From contig NZ_JHYS01000004.1 in NCBI RefSeq assembly GCF_000688255.1, forward strand, positions 124,001 through 188,000: 64,000 nt of DNA. The letters run 5' to 3'. Positions 20,301 to 29,710 of this stretch are shown here, in pieces. Below the pieces are notes generated by a model. That model worked only from the letters and a program-made list of their open reading frames with translations, was not told the DNA's origin and did no database searches. Source of the stretch: Simplicispira psychrophila DSM 11588 (lineage in GTDB: Bacteria; Pseudomonadota; Gammaproteobacteria; Burkholderiales; Burkholderiaceae_C). Made by a program: the position numbers and the translations under genes. Every line of letters starts with the position of its first letter. Within the stretch, counting starts at the first letter, position 1.

Positions 20301-21094
20301 CCACTGCTACCCCTTCGATCGATCCCACCTCCGCCCGCCACCGTACCGCCCTGTCGGTCAATGTCAACAAAGTGGCGCTGGTGCGCAACACGCGCCACCT
20401 GGGCATTCCCAGCGTGCTGCGCGCTGCCGAGTTGTGCCTGCAGGCCGGTGCCCAAGGCATTACGGTGCACCCGCGTCCCGACGAGCGCCACATCCGCGCC
20501 CACGATGTGACCGACTTGGCCGCGTTGCTGAAAAACTGGCCGGGCCGCGAATACAACATCGAAGGTAATCCGTCACAGAACCTGATGGACTTCATCCGCG
20601 CCGTGCGCCCGCAGCAGGCCACCTTTGTGCCTGACAGCGAAGACCAGTTCACCAGCGACCACGGCTGGTATTTTCCGCAGGACGGTGCCCGCTTGGCGCC
20701 GCTGATCGCCGAGTGCAAGGCGCTGGGCGTGCGCGTCAGCCTGTTCATGGATCCCCTCCCTGAGCAGATGGCGCAGGCCAAAGCCCTCGGCGCTGACCGC
20801 GTCGAGCTGTATACCGAGCCCTACGCCGCCGCCTGGGGCACGCCGCAGCAGGCGCAACAGATAGAGCGTTACCGCGCCGCCGCGCAGGCCGCGCTGGACG
20901 TCGGTTTGGGCGTCAACGCCGGCCACGATTTGAGCCGCGACAACCTCGCCGCCTTTGTGCGCGGCGTGCCCGGTGTGTTGGAAGTGTCGATTGGCCACGC
21001 GCTGATCGCCGACGCACTGGAGCTGGGCTATGGCGCGACGGTGCAGGCCTACCAAGCCTGTATCGACGCCGGTTTTGCGACGGAAAATATCTAA
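20297..21094 (+). CDS. pdxJ: Pyridoxine 5'-phosphate synthase
   Basis: A 265-residue TIM-barrel enzyme that condenses 1-deoxyxylulose 5-phosphate with 3-amino-2-oxopropyl phosphate to give pyridoxine 5'-phosphate. [36 protein letters not shown] and [14 protein letters not shown] are the conserved active-site blocks. It has an N-terminal extension of about 15 residues before LSVNVN. The ATG overlaps the recO stop. The recO-pdxJ-acpS order is standard in proteobacteria. Confidence 0.95.
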   Translation: MTTATPSIDPTSARHRTALSVNVNKVALVRNTRHLGIPSVLRAAELCLQAGAQGITVHPRPDERHIRAHDVTDLAALLKNWPGREYNIEGNPSQNLMDFIRAVRPQQATFVPDSEDQFTSDHGWYFPQDGARLAPLIAECKALGVRVSLFMDPLPEQMAQAKALGADRVELYTEPYAAAWGTPQQAQQIERYRAAAQAALDVGLGVNAGHDLSRDNLAAFVRGVPGVLEVSIGHALIADALELGYGATVQAYQACIDAGFATENI

Positions 21095-21149
21095 ATTCAT
21101 AGCTATCAGCGCTTGCCACATAAGCGCTAGAGGCACATTTGACTCAAAT
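21095..21149 (+). repeat. Dispersed repeat between pdxJ and acpS
   Basis: ATAGCTATCAGCGCTTGCCA followed by CATAAGCGCTAGAGGCACATTTGACTC fills almost the whole gap and is a full copy of the family in the AGCTATCAGCGCT-first orientation. Confidence 0.75.
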
Positions 21150-21151
21150 CC

Positions 21152-21550
21152 ATGATTTACGGCATTGGCACCGATATTTGCGACGTGCGCCGCATCCGCG
21201 CCAGTCTGGAGCGCCATGGCGAGCGCTTTGCTGCGCGCGTGCTGGCGGACGCGGAACTGGCCACCTGGCGCCAGCGCAGTGCGCGCTGGCCCGAACGCGG
21301 CGTGCGTTATCTGGCCACGCGCTTTTCTGCCAAGGAAGCCTTCAGCAAGGCGATTGGCTTAGGCATGGTGATGCCGATGACCTGGCGTAGCTGTGAAGTC
21401 GCCAACCTGCCCAGCGGCCAGCCGACCATAGCTTTGCACGGCGCGCTGAAAGACTGGTTTGAGGCGCGCGCGCTCAGCGTGCATCTGAGCCTGACCGATG
21501 AATCTGACTACGCGGCCAGCTTTTGTGTCGTAGAAGTCAAAGAACGATAA
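21152..21550 (+). CDS. acpS: Holo-ACP synthase
   Basis: A 132-residue enzyme that transfers 4'-phosphopantetheine from CoA to the Ser of apo-[17 protein letters not shown] carries the Mg-binding Asp near residue 8, and [14 protein letters not shown] carries the conserved W/F-x-x-KEA block near residue 58. It activates the AcpP encoded at 9.2 kb. Copies of the dispersed repeat lie on both sides of the gene. Confidence 0.94.
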   Translation: MIYGIGTDICDVRRIRASLERHGERFAARVLADAELATWRQRSARWPERGVRYLATRFSAKEAFSKAIGLGMVMPMTWRSCEVANLPSGQPTIALHGALKDWFEARALSVHLSLTDESDYAASFCVVEVKER

Positions 21551-21618
21551 ATTTATAGTCAAATCAGCCGCTAGCCCTTTAGATAAATGCGCTAGCAGCT
21601 ATCAAAATCATAATAAAT
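21551..21618 (+). repeat. Dispersed repeat, full copy, between acpS and nagZ
   Basis: AGTCAAATCAGCCGCTAGCC, CTTTAGATAAATGCGCTAGC, then AGCTATCAAAATCAT. It matches the copies next to vapC (30.2 kb) and dnaB (61.3 kb) nearly base for base. Confidence 0.85.
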
Positions 21619-21631
21619 AATCCTCTCCACC

Positions 21632-22726
21632 ATGACCGAACACGCCCCCCTGATTCTTGACATTGCCGGCACCACCCTGAGCGCCACCGACCGCCGCCGC
21701 CTGGCGCACCCGCTGACCGGCGGCGTGATTCTGTTTGCGCGCAATTGGCACAACCGCGCCCAACTGCTGGAGCTGACCAGCGCCATCAAGGCGGTGCGTG
21801 ACGACCTGCTGATTTGCGTAGACCACGAAGGCGGGCGCGTGCAGCGCTTTCGCTCGGACGGTTTCACCCACCTGCCGCCGATGGCGGCGCTGGGAAAAAT
21901 GTGGATGAACGATGGCAAAGGTGCCAAAGCGGTGGTCGGCAGCGGCGCACTGCGCGCCACCAACGCCGCTACGGCGGCGGGCTATGTGTTGGCCAGCGAG
22001 CTGCGCTCGTGCGGCGTCGATTTTTCCTTCACGCCGGTGCTGGATCTGGATTGGGGTGAGAGCGGCGTGATTGGCGACCGGGCTTTCCACTGCGACGCGC
22101 GCGTGGTCACGCTGCTGGCCAAGAGCCTGATGCACGGTCTGTTGCAGGCCGGCATGGCCAATTGCGGCAAGCATTTTCCGGGGCACGGCTTCGTCCAGGC
22201 CGACTCGCACACCGAAGTGCCGGTCGATACGCGTAGCCTGACTGCGCTGCTGGCCGAGGACGCCGCGCCGTACCCGTGGCTGCGCAGCACGCTGACCAGC
22301 GTCATGCCAGCGCACGTGATTTACCCCAAGGTCGATAAGCGTCCAGCGGGTTTCTCCAGCAAATGGCTGCAAGACATCCTGCGCGGCCAGCTGGGTTTTG
22401 ACGGCGCCATCTTCAGCGACGACCTGAGCATGGAAGGCGCGCGCCGCATTGATGGTGCACTGGTCAGCTACACCGATGCGGCGGTGGTGGCGCTGCAGGC
22501 CGGCTGTGATCTGGTGCTACTGTGCAACCAAAGTCTGGGCGAGGGCATGGCGGTGGACGAGCTGCTCGACGGTTTGTCCGCACAGCAACAACAGGGCCGC
22601 TGGCAGCCCAGCGCCGACAGCGAAGCGCGGCGGGTGGCGCTGCTGCCGCAAACCCTGCCGCTGGCTTGGGACGATCTGATGTTCCAGCCCGCCTACCTGC
22701 AGGCGCTGGAGATGCTGCCTAACTAG
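21632..22726 (+). CDS. nagZ: Beta-N-acetylhexosaminidase NagZ
   Basis: A 364-residue cytoplasmic family-3 glycosidase that removes GlcNAc from anhydromuropeptides in cell-wall recycling. GGVILFARNWHNRAQL, VDHEGGRVQRFR, CGKHFPGHGFVQADSHTEVP (about 175-195, with the catalytic His) and FSDDLSMEGA, which holds the nucleophile Asp near 262, are the NagZ motifs. It lacks a signal peptide, as expected for NagZ. Confidence 0.95.
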   Translation: MTEHAPLILDIAGTTLSATDRRRLAHPLTGGVILFARNWHNRAQLLELTSAIKAVRDDLLICVDHEGGRVQRFRSDGFTHLPPMAALGKMWMNDGKGAKAVVGSGALRATNAATAAGYVLASELRSCGVDFSFTPVLDLDWGESGVIGDRAFHCDARVVTLLAKSLMHGLLQAGMANCGKHFPGHGFVQADSHTEVPVDTRSLTALLAEDAAPYPWLRSTLTSVMPAHVIYPKVDKRPAGFSSKWLQDILRGQLGFDGAIFSDDLSMEGARRIDGALVSYTDAAVVALQAGCDLVLLCNQSLGEGMAVDELLDGLSAQQQQGRWQPSADSEARRVALLPQTLPLAWDDLMFQPAYLQALEMLPN

Positions 22727-22864
22727 CCGCTAACTGCCGTGCATATCGGCCTTTGGCGCCGTGGCCGGTACGGCAAAATTAACGCGGGTAGTCCTGTCTG
22801 CAGCGCCAGCCGTGGGCCAGCGGGTGCTGTGCCATGTGCAAAAAAGTCGAGAAAGCAAGCTTGT

Positions 22865-23914
22865 ATGTCGTATTCGTCGGGATGGGTTTCACGCTTCTGG
22901 GGGGCCATGCTGGCCGTATTGGCCTCGGTGTTGTTGCCGGGCTGGGCGCACGCGGCCGACTTCAGGGACCCGGTTGACCGGCAGTTTCTGGTCTGGCCGA
23001 ATATTCCGGTGATCCGGGCGTCAGATTTTGATGAATATGCTGGCGACCGCAAGATATTTTCCAATCTGCATGAAGCGCAGGGGGATCCGGCCGCCATTCT
23101 GGCGGCGCTGCAAGCGGTGGATGCCTTGCAAACGCACCACGATCGCCGCTCGGTCAATGAATTGGGGCGCAGCCTCAATGTGCAGGTGATTGCTGAACTG
23201 GACCGCCTGGCCCGAAACATCAATACCCGCACGCCCAAACTGCGCTTTGAATTTGCCAGCATCACCCCGGCCGAACTGCAGCGCCCCGCCGCGCTGGACG
23301 CCAAGGCGCTGGACGCGCTGAAGGCCAAGGCCAGCCAGATCAACGTCGTGGCTTACCTGACTTACACCCAGTTGGGTGGCAGTTTTGTGCAGCTCACCGG
23401 CACGCTGGTGAAGCTCTCCAGCGGCGAGTCGCAAAGCTTCACCGTCACCGGTCCGGTGACGCAAGTGGGCGCCGCACTGGCGCTGGAGTGGTTCAATTAT
23501 TTTTATGGCAACCGCCTGGCACCGCATAAAAACCCCATGCCCGACCGCGAATGGTTGAACGCTGCGCCCAGCCATATCAATCAGTTGGTGTCGCTGGACG
23601 TGGCACGGCGTTATTGCCAATCGCAAGGTGCTGGTTTGCCCGGGCTAGAAGAATTGGAAGTGGGCGAGACCTCGGGCATTTACCACGGTGGTGTCGAGCT
23701 GAAAAAAAACGCGCTCTACCACCTCAACTCGGGCATGTATTACTCCTCCGAGCCGCAGTTGGACAACCGGGTACGGCCCAATTTGAATCCCCACGGTAGC
23801 AATGCCTACTACTACTGCATCCGGCGTAAAAAAGCAGCGGCCACAGAGTCGGTCAAAGAACCGACCACACGGCCCGTCAAAGCAGCTGTCAAAAAGCAGG
23901 CCGACCGAGGCTAA
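22865..23914 (+). CDS. Hypothetical exported protein
   Basis: A 349-residue protein that I cannot assign. A signal peptide ends near WAHAADF (about 30). The body has an alpha/beta pattern with NVVAYLTYTQLGGSFVQLTGTLVKLSSGESQSF. The last third has VARRYCQSQGAGLPGLEELE and ends SNAYYYCIRRKK, so two Cys could pair. The Lcl/FGE-like fold also ends in a Tyr-Cys-Ile-Arg strand, but this is a weak analogy. The ATG at 22865 opens on the signal peptide. It is followed by a degenerate repeat and the convergent mscS-like gene. Confidence 0.6.
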   Translation: MSYSSGWVSRFWGAMLAVLASVLLPGWAHAADFRDPVDRQFLVWPNIPVIRASDFDEYAGDRKIFSNLHEAQGDPAAILAALQAVDALQTHHDRRSVNELGRSLNVQVIAELDRLARNINTRTPKLRFEFASITPAELQRPAALDAKALDALKAKASQINVVAYLTYTQLGGSFVQLTGTLVKLSSGESQSFTVTGPVTQVGAALALEWFNYFYGNRLAPHKNPMPDREWLNAAPSHINQLVSLDVARRYCQSQGAGLPGLEELEVGETSGIYHGGVELKKNALYHLNSGMYYSSEPQLDNRVRPNLNPHGSNAYYYCIRRKKAAATESVKEPTTRPVKAAVKKQADRG

Positions 23915-23917
23915 TGA

Positions 23918-23975
23918 TCAAAAGTGCTTCAAACAGCCTGTTTGTAAGCACTTCGAGCTATTATTTGTATAGTAC
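23918..23975 (+). repeat. Degenerate dispersed repeat
   Basis: TCAAAAGTGCTTCAAACAGC, then CTGTTTGTAAGCACTTCGAGCTATTAT keeps the inverted AGTGCTT/AAGCACTT pair and the AGCTAT end. It overlaps the 3' end of the mscS-like gene, whose last residues (GANVLYK) it encodes. Confidence 0.5.
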
Positions 23976-24674
23976 GTTGGCGCCGTGAACCGGCTCAGGT
24001 TCAGTTGCCGGCTTGGGTTCTGCCGTCCCGGTAGGCGTCCGCACCGGCACTTTCTGTCCAGCCTTCCAGCGTCGCACCACGCGCTGAAAAATCAGCGAAT
24101 TCGGGATTTGCAGCAGTGCGCCGCAGGCCTCGGCGGTGCTGTCCTCCAGCGTGGTGTAGAGCAAGTTGATGTCGAGCACGCGGCCCCGGGCGCCGGGTTT
24201 TTCTGCGGTGTCGAGCAGCTCGATGGTGTCGCCGATGCGAAACGGGCCGACGGTAAAAATCAGCAGTGCACAAAACAGGTTTGACAGCACGCTCCAGGCG
24301 GCAAAAAAGGCCACAGCGCCGACGGTGGCAAAGCCGGTGAAGGCGGTCCACAGCACCGTGGCCGACACCCCCAGGCGCTCCAGCATCAGCAGCAGGGCGC
24401 TGATCAGAATAGTCCAGCGCAGCAGGCCATTGAGTGGCACCAGCAGTTCGCGCGGGAGCTGGTAGTGGTGGCCAGCGCGCTTGATCAGGCGACGCACAAA
24501 GTGCTGCAGCAGCATGGCCGCCACCAAGATCAGCAACATTTGCAGGCCCGGAACCAGGATGTCAAGCCAGTCCTGCGCCCATTCGGGCACGTACAACTTC
24601 AGGGAGCGTTGCATGGCCGGCCCGAAAAAAGCACCGGGCGCCGCAGCGCCCGTAAAAGAGAACGCGTTGCGCAT
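23961..24674 (-). CDS. MscS-family mechanosensitive channel
   Basis: A 237-residue inner-membrane protein. Hydrophobic segments lie near 36-56 (DILVPGLQMLLILVAAMLLQ), 80-98 (LLRWTILISALLLML) and 103-125 (VLWTAFTGFATVGAVAFFAA). The MscS beta domain follows with VGPFRIGDTIELLD, GRVLDINLLYTTLED and IPNSLIFQRVVRR. It is small for the family and lacks the large C-terminal vestibule. The ATG at 24674 overlaps the GGDEF gene stop by one base (TGATG); longer in-frame starts lie inside that gene. Confidence 0.85.
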   Translation of the reverse strand: MRNAFSFTGAAAPGAFFGPAMQRSLKLYVPEWAQDWLDILVPGLQMLLILVAAMLLQHFVRRLIKRAGHHYQLPRELLVPLNGLLRWTILISALLLMLERLGVSATVLWTAFTGFATVGAVAFFAAWSVLSNLFCALLIFTVGPFRIGDTIELLDTAEKPGARGRVLDINLLYTTLEDSTAEACGALLQIPNSLIFQRVVRRWKAGQKVPVRTPTGTAEPKPATEPEPVHGANVLYK

Positions 24675-25711
24675 CAGCCCGTCCGCTGCTCGAAAGTGTC
24701 CATCTGCATCTCGAAGCTGAAGAAGCGGTTGCGTCCCTGGGCCTTGGCCGCATACAAAGCCTGGTCGGCGCGCATGATCAGGCTCTCGGCACTGGTATGG
24801 CTGTCGGGTATGCAGGTGGTGATGCCGCCCGAGAGGGTCAGAAAGTTGCTCAAAGGCGAGTCCGGGTGCGCGATGGCGCGCACATCCAGAATTTTGCACA
24901 GTGCGCGGGCAAACGTCATGGCGCCTGAACGGGGGGTGTTGGGCAGGATCAGGGCAAATTCTTCACCGCCGTAGCGCGTTGCCACATCGCGCGGGCGCAC
25001 GCACACTTCGCGCAGCAACCGGCCAATCTCGCGCAGACAGTGGTCTCCCTGCACATGGCCCAGTGAGTCGTTGTAGCGCTTGAAATGGTCCAGGTCGCAC
25101 AGCATCAGCGTCAGCGGCGCACCATCGCGCCGCCCGGCCAGAATCTCACGGTGCAGCATGCGGTCAAAGCCGCGCCGGTTCACCAGGCCGGTGAGGGCGT
25201 CCACTTCGACCATGGCGTTCAGCCGCTGATTGGCCATGTGCAGTTCTTGCGTCATCGTCACCAGGCGCCGGCGCATGTCCAGCAAGCGGCGCATGGCGCG
25301 CAGCTTGGCCACCAGCACGATCGGCTTGACAGGTTTGACCAGGTAGTCGTCGCCGCCGGCCTCAATGCCGCGCCAGACGTCCAGGTCGCTGTCCAGGCCC
25401 GACAGGAAGATGATCGGTGTCCAGTCGCCCGGCTCGGCAATGCGCATTTGCTGTGCCACCCAGTAGCCATCGTTGCCGGGCAGCTTGATATCCAGCAGTA
25501 CCAGATCGGGCCGGTGCTGGCGAAACAGCTCCAGCGCAGTATGGCCGTTGGCTGCTTCCAGCACATGGCCGACGCCGGCGTGGTGCAGCTGGCCCACCAG
25601 TACCGCGCGCACGGAGTCCTGGTCTTCCACCACCAGCACTTTGAAGGGGCCGGTGACCGGTGGATCGGATGCCAGGGCGGCCGAAGCCACGGAGGGGGTG
25701 AGGGTGGGCAT
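24674..25711 (-). CDS. Response regulator with GGDEF domain (diguanylate cyclase)
   Basis: A 345-residue cytoplasmic protein that should make cyclic di-GMP. The N-terminal receiver domain has VLVVEDQDSVR, the phospho-accepting Asp in LVLLDIKLPGNDGY (about 75) and the Lys in DDYLVKPVKP. A short coiled linker leads to the GGDEF domain with DALTGLVNRRGFD, LCDLDHFKRYND and RYGGEEFALIL. An RxxD inhibitory site (RPRD) lies five residues before GGEEF, so product inhibition is likely. The cognate kinase is not in the window. It is coupled to the MscS gene. Confidence 0.9.
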   Translation of the reverse strand: MPTLTPSVASAALASDPPVTGPFKVLVVEDQDSVRAVLVGQLHHAGVGHVLEAANGHTALELFRQHRPDLVLLDIKLPGNDGYWVAQQMRIAEPGDWTPIIFLSGLDSDLDVWRGIEAGGDDYLVKPVKPIVLVAKLRAMRRLLDMRRRLVTMTQELHMANQRLNAMVEVDALTGLVNRRGFDRMLHREILAGRRDGAPLTLMLCDLDHFKRYNDSLGHVQGDHCLREIGRLLREVCVRPRDVATRYGGEEFALILPNTPRSGAMTFARALCKILDVRAIAHPDSPLSNFLTLSGGITTCIPDSHTSAESLIMRADQALYAAKAQGRNRFFSFEMQMDTFEQRTG

Positions 25712-25728
25712 GGCAGTGGCCGCTGGGC

Positions 25729-27282
25729 TCAGACTTCGCGGCGCAGTGCCGGGAACAAAATCACGTCGCGGATGCTGGCGCTGTCGGTCAGCAGCATCAT
25801 CAGGCGGTCAATGCCGATGCCGCAGCCGCCGGCGGGCGGCATACCGTATTCGAGTGCGCAGACAAAGTCGTGGTCAAAGTACATGGCCTCGTCGTCGCCG
25901 CTGTCTTTGGCGCTGACTTGGGCATGAAAGCGTGCGGCCTGGTCTTCGGCATCGTTCAGCTCGCTAAAGCCGTTGCCAAACTCGCGCCCGGTGACGTACA
26001 GCTCAAAGCGTTCGGTGACTTCGGGGCGCTCGTCGTTGGCGCGTGCCAGCGGGCTGATTTCGGTTGGATGCTCCATGATGAAAGTGGGCTGCCACAGCTT
26101 TTCTTCCACGGTTTCTTCAAAGTACAGCACTTGCAGGCTGGCCAGCGTGCGCTCGGACAGCTTGTTTTTGGCTTCGGTCATACCGAGCTTTTTCAGGGCG
26201 TTGGTCAGCCACTCGGCGTCGTTGACGTGCGGGCCGGCCTCGGTGTGCGCGGCAATGGCTTCGCAAATCGTCATGCGGGCAAATGGCTGGCTCAAATCGA
26301 CCGCGCGGCCTTGGTAGCTCAGTTGCAGCGTGCCGTTGGACTGCATAGCCGCGTCGCGCACCAGCTTTTCGGTGAAGTCCATCAGGTCGCGGTAATTCCA
26401 ATAGGCCGCGTAGAACTCCATCATGGTGAACTCGGGGTTGTGGCGTACCGAGATGCCTTCGTTGCGGAAGTTGCGGTTGATCTCAAACACGCGCTCAAAG
26501 CCGCCGACCAGCAGGCGCTTCAAATACAGCTCGGGCGCAATGCGCAAGAACATTTCCTGGTCCAGCGCGTTGTGGTGCGTGGTGAACGGCTTGGCGTTGG
26601 CGCCGCCCGGAATCGGGTGCAGCATCGGTGTTTCGACCTCTAAAAAGTCGTGCTGCACCATGAAGTGGCGCAGGCTGCTGACGGCCTTGCTGCGCGCCAC
26701 AAAGCGTTGGCGCGCCGTCTCGTCGGTCATCAGGTCGATGTAGCGCTGGCGGTATTTGACTTCCTGGTCGGCAATGCCGTGGAACTTGTCGGGCATCGGG
26801 CGCAGGCTCTTGGTCAGCAGGCGCAGCGAGGTCACTTTGACCGACAGCTCGCCGGTCTTAGTTTTGAAGGCTGTGCCCTCGGCGCCAATGATGTCGCCCA
26901 AGTCCCAGTGTTTGAAAGCGGCGTACAACTCTTCGCCAATCGCATCGCGCGTGATGTAGAGCTGGATGCGCCCGCCGGTGGCACCCAAGGAGCCGTCCTG
27001 CACGGTGGCAAAACTGGCCTTGCCCATGACGCGCTTGAGCCTCATGCGACCGGCCACGCTCAGGTGGACGGGCTGGGCTTCCAGCGCTTCGGCGCTGGTG
27101 TCGCCGTGCAGGGTGTGCACGCCAGCGGCTTGGTGCTGGGGTTTGAAGTCGTTGGGGAACGGTACCCCCGCAGTGCCTTGGGCGTGGGCGGCGCGCAAAG
27201 CGTTCAGCTTGTCGCGGCGCTCGGCAATGAGTTGGTGTTCCTCAGGGAGGGCGGGAGCGGGAGCAAGGTTTTGGTCAGACAT
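25729..27282 (-). CDS. lysS: Lysyl-tRNA synthetase, class II
   Basis: A 517-residue cytoplasmic enzyme that charges tRNA-Lys. The N-terminal OB-fold anticodon domain includes [21 protein letters not shown] (about 74-95). Class II motif 2 is [23 protein letters not shown] and motif 3 is [15 protein letters not shown]. Length is normal for the family. It lies 17 bp upstream of the response-regulator gene on the same strand, so the two may be co-transcribed. Confidence 0.96.
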   Translation of the reverse strand: MSDQNLAPAPALPEEHQLIAERRDKLNALRAAHAQGTAGVPFPNDFKPQHQAAGVHTLHGDTSAEALEAQPVHLSVAGRMRLKRVMGKASFATVQDGSLGATGGRIQLYITRDAIGEELYAAFKHWDLGDIIGAEGTAFKTKTGELSVKVTSLRLLTKSLRPMPDKFHGIADQEVKYRQRYIDLMTDETARQRFVARSKAVSSLRHFMVQHDFLEVETPMLHPIPGGANAKPFTTHHNALDQEMFLRIAPELYLKRLLVGGFERVFEINRNFRNEGISVRHNPEFTMMEFYAAYWNYRDLMDFTEKLVRDAAMQSNGTLQLSYQGRAVDLSQPFARMTICEAIAAHTEAGPHVNDAEWLTNALKKLGMTEAKNKLSERTLASLQVLYFEETVEEKLWQPTFIMEHPTEISPLARANDERPEVTERFELYVTGREFGNGFSELNDAEDQAARFHAQVSAKDSGDDEAMYFDHDFVCALEYGMPPAGGCGIGIDRLMMLLTDSASIRDVILFPALRREV

Positions 27283-27365
27283 GGGTGCCGTCGGTGCGGG
27301 ACGTAAAAAAGAGGGCTGAGAGCAGCCAAACCGTCGATTTTATGGGTTAGATCGCAAACAGGTTC

Positions 27366-28004
27366 TTAGATTGGTGCAATGCCGTTGCGCTCCAGCACGT
27401 CGCTGACCAGTTCCAGCCGCACCAGGGGGCTGTCTAGCTCCATCAGTTGCTGGCGCAGGGGCAGTGCTATCGGCAGCAGCTCACACCAGCGGTTGGCAAT
27501 CCAGCCGCTGTCGCGCAGTTGTGCCGGCGTGGGTGTGGTGGCTGTGCTGCCCTGGGGATCGCGTTGGCGCAAGGTGGCGAGCACTTGGGCCAGAGCGGTG
27601 GCGCAAGGCGCCAGGTCGTCGGGAATGGGGATGTGCAGATCGTCCGGCAGCTGCTCAATGTCGGCCACCCACAGGCCATGCGCCAGCAGGGTGCGCGCCA
27701 GAATCCGAAAACGCTGGCTGGCGCGGCAGCTGATGGTCAGCAGGCCCGGTTGCGGCGTTTGCAGCTGGTCGATGTGGGCCAGCGTGCCGATGCAGTGAAA
27801 CTGTTCCTGGGGCGCGCCAGCGCGGCGCACTTCGGTCCCGCTGCGCAGGCTGACGACGCCAAACGGCGCGCCGGCCTGGTGGCATTTGCGCACCATGTCG
27901 AGGTAGCGCACTTCAAACACCCGCAGCGCCAACGTGCCACCCGGAAAGAGCACGGTATCGAGCGGAAACAGCGGCAAGGACTTCAGGGTGAGAGGCTGCG
28001 TCAT
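27366..28004 (-). CDS. LON N-terminal (substrate-binding) domain protein
   Basis: A 212-residue cytoplasmic protein. LPLFPLDTVLFPGGTLALRVFEVRYLDMVR (about 10-39) is the signature opening of the LON-N (PUA-like) domain. GVVSLRSGTEVRR and LLTISCRASQRFRIL follow. The ATPase and protease domains of Lon are absent, so it is a stand-alone LON-N protein, a common family of unknown role thought to bind protein substrates. It is divergent from yggT, with 67 bp between the starts. Confidence 0.85.
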   Translation of the reverse strand: MTQPLTLKSLPLFPLDTVLFPGGTLALRVFEVRYLDMVRKCHQAGAPFGVVSLRSGTEVRRAGAPQEQFHCIGTLAHIDQLQTPQPGLLTISCRASQRFRILARTLLAHGLWVADIEQLPDDLHIPIPDDLAPCATALAQVLATLRQRDPQGSTATTPTPAQLRDSGWIANRWCELLPIALPLRQQLMELDSPLVRLELVSDVLERNGIAPI

Positions 28005-28071
28005 GGATGGCTATCATCCCATGGCGCGATGCACTCGGAACGTGTCCACGTTCACAAGGACCCACCCCACC

Positions 28072-28620
28072 ATGCTCTACCAGATTGTTTCTCTTTTACT
28101 CAATGTCGCCGCCGGCTTGCTGTGCAGTGCCTGCCTGCTGCGTATTTATATGCAGTGGCAACGCATCCCGTTCAACAACCCCATCGGCGGGCTGATTTTT
28201 GCGTTCACGGACTGGGGCGTACTGCCATTGCGCCGCATTTTGCCTACCTGGGGCCGTTGGGACTGGGCCAGCCTGGTGCTGGCAGCGCTGGTCGAACTGG
28301 CGCAATACGTGCTGCTGTGGCTGGTACTGGGCGCGGGTGCCGGCTGGCAGTGGCTGCCTTGGTTGGCCGTGTGTGGACTGGTGCAGGTGGCGCTGACACT
28401 GATGATCGGTCTGTTGATCGTGTATGCGGTGATGTCGTGGGTGCAGGCGCATTCGCCCATTTCTGTGGTGATTGCGCGCCTGTGCGAGCCCCTGCTACGC
28501 CCGCTGCGGCGGGTGTTGCCGCAGTTGGGCGGCCTGGACTTGTCGCCACTGGTGCTGCTGGTGCTGCTGCAGGTGGCGCTGATCGTGCTGGGACATGTGC
28601 AGGCCAGCCTGCTGCCTTGA
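28072..28620 (+). CDS. YggT family membrane protein
   Basis: A 182-residue inner-membrane protein with four to five hydrophobic segments in two YggT repeats. The first ends in FNNPIGGLIFAFTDWGVLPLRRILP, the second in AHSPISVVIARLCEPLLRPLRRVLPQLGG; each has the proline-arginine turn typical of the family. Some homologues affect osmotic tolerance or division, but the role is not settled. ATG 28072 follows AAGGA and gives the family length. It marks the left edge of the accessory region. Confidence 0.85.
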   Translation: MLYQIVSLLLNVAAGLLCSACLLRIYMQWQRIPFNNPIGGLIFAFTDWGVLPLRRILPTWGRWDWASLVLAALVELAQYVLLWLVLGAGAGWQWLPWLAVCGLVQVALTLMIGLLIVYAVMSWVQAHSPISVVIARLCEPLLRPLRRVLPQLGGLDLSPLVLLVLLQVALIVLGHVQASLLP

Positions 28621-28629
28621 GTTGGAAAA

Positions 28630-28692
28630 TACCAGTCAAATGTGCTGGCAGTGTTTATTGCGCAAGCGCTGATAGCACGATTTCTAATAGTA
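28630..28692 (+). repeat. Degenerate dispersed repeat at the left island edge
   Basis: CCAGTCAAATGTGCTGGCAG, then GCGCAAGCGCTGATAGCAC keeps the AGTCAAAT and AGCGCT-GATAGC elements. Confidence 0.5.
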
Positions 28693-28712
28693 AAGACTGC
28701 CGGTTCGCCCGG

Positions 28713-29414
28713 TCAGTTTGCTACCACCGGATAAAACGGCTTGCCTTCAAAGTGGGCCGGATTCTGCATCATCACACCCAGCATCACCGGCAGCACCCGC
28801 GTCAGCAGTTCCCGACCATCGCGCAATTGGATGCGGTTGACCGAACTGTTCCAGGTAGCGCCGCCGTGCATTAGCTGGTTGCGCAGCGTGTACAGGCGGA
28901 CAAACACCTCGTACAGCACCTTTTCCGTGTCCTGCTGTGCCAGGGCGCGGTGCACACGCTGGCGCGCGTCGTCAAACACCTCGCGCCAATGCGTCGGCGT
29001 GCTGCCGTCGGCGCGTGGGTTGTTGAGCGCATCCCAAAAGGGCTGAAACACGTACTGGTTGTCCAATAAAACGCGGATCGGGCCAGGGAACACCTGCCAG
29101 ACCAGCGCCGGCAGCGCTTTGTTTGCATCCAGCCGGCAGACTTCACCGACGAAGCTGCGAAATGTCTGCCGCTCCGAAGCGTTGTCGGTATGGCTGCCCG
29201 TGTCTTGTGCATAGGCGGCGTTGAAGGCAATCCACAGACACATAAAGCCCAGATCGTCGTCACCCTTCTCGGCTTCAGCGCGCTGTAGCCAGCTCAGGGC
29301 GCGGTGCATGCGCAGCGTGAAGGCATTGCGCTGCACGGCTATCAGCGCTTTGTGGCGCTGGACCAGTGCGGCAAGGTGCAGGGCGTTGCTAGAAGCAGGG
29401 GGAAGTGCAGTCAT
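28713..29414 (-). CDS. HEPN-like protein with RxxxxH motif
   Basis: A 233-residue helical protein. RNAFTLRMHRALSWLQRAE and FMCLWIAFNAAYAQD (about 29-71) form the first helices. TLRNQLMHGG near 176-185 supplies R178-N179-x3-H183, the R-x4-H signature of HEPN ribonucleases. I infer a HEPN or Apea-like RNase; a structural check is needed. It is the last gene of a three-gene minus-strand unit with a zinc ribbon protein (61 bp upstream) and a 109-residue unknown. A truncated paralogue lies at 31.1-31.5 kb. Confidence 0.6.
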   Translation of the reverse strand: MTALPPASSNALHLAALVQRHKALIAVQRNAFTLRMHRALSWLQRAEAEKGDDDLGFMCLWIAFNAAYAQDTGSHTDNASERQTFRSFVGEVCRLDANKALPALVWQVFPGPIRVLLDNQYVFQPFWDALNNPRADGSTPTHWREVFDDARQRVHRALAQQDTEKVLYEVFVRLYTLRNQLMHGGATWNSSVNRIQLRDGRELLTRVLPVMLGVMMQNPAHFEGKPFYPVVAN

Positions 29415-29475
29415 GGTCAGTCCAGAGAGGGTGTCGGGGAGGCACCATCATGCTTGACGTTTCCATGGTCAAAAC

Positions 29476-29691
29476 CTATCGCAGCGACTTCCACAGTCTT
29501 TCGACCGATTGCCCCCAATCACCCAGCGCTGCGCTTGCCGCTGCGCGCTGCGCCTCCAGCGGCGTATGGCGGCACTTGGGACAGGCGCTGTAAAAATCGC
29601 CCGGCCCCAGCGCATCGCTGAGCGGGGCTACGGTCTTGCTCCAGCCGCAGGCGCGGCAGGTGTAGTGCATGGGGGGAGGTCGCATGGCCAT
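29476..29691 (-). CDS. Small zinc-ribbon protein (paralogue 1)
   Basis: A 71-residue protein with two CxxC knuckles, YTCRACGW (about 10-17) and SACPKCRH (about 35-42), suggesting one bound zinc. It is clearly paralogous to the 63-residue protein at 36.8-37.0 kb (shared pattern RP-x-P-x-x-YTC-x-x-C ... P-x-SD ... CPKC+H). It sits between the 109-residue unknown and the HEPN gene. Function unknown; a nucleic-acid or protein adaptor is possible. Start choice among clustered Mets (29691, 29685) is uncertain. Confidence 0.6.
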   Translation of the reverse strand: MAMRPPPMHYTCRACGWSKTVAPLSDALGPGDFYSACPKCRHTPLEAQRAAASAALGDWGQSVERLWKSLR

Positions 29692-29710
29692 GGCTTAATT
29701 TTGAAGTTCG

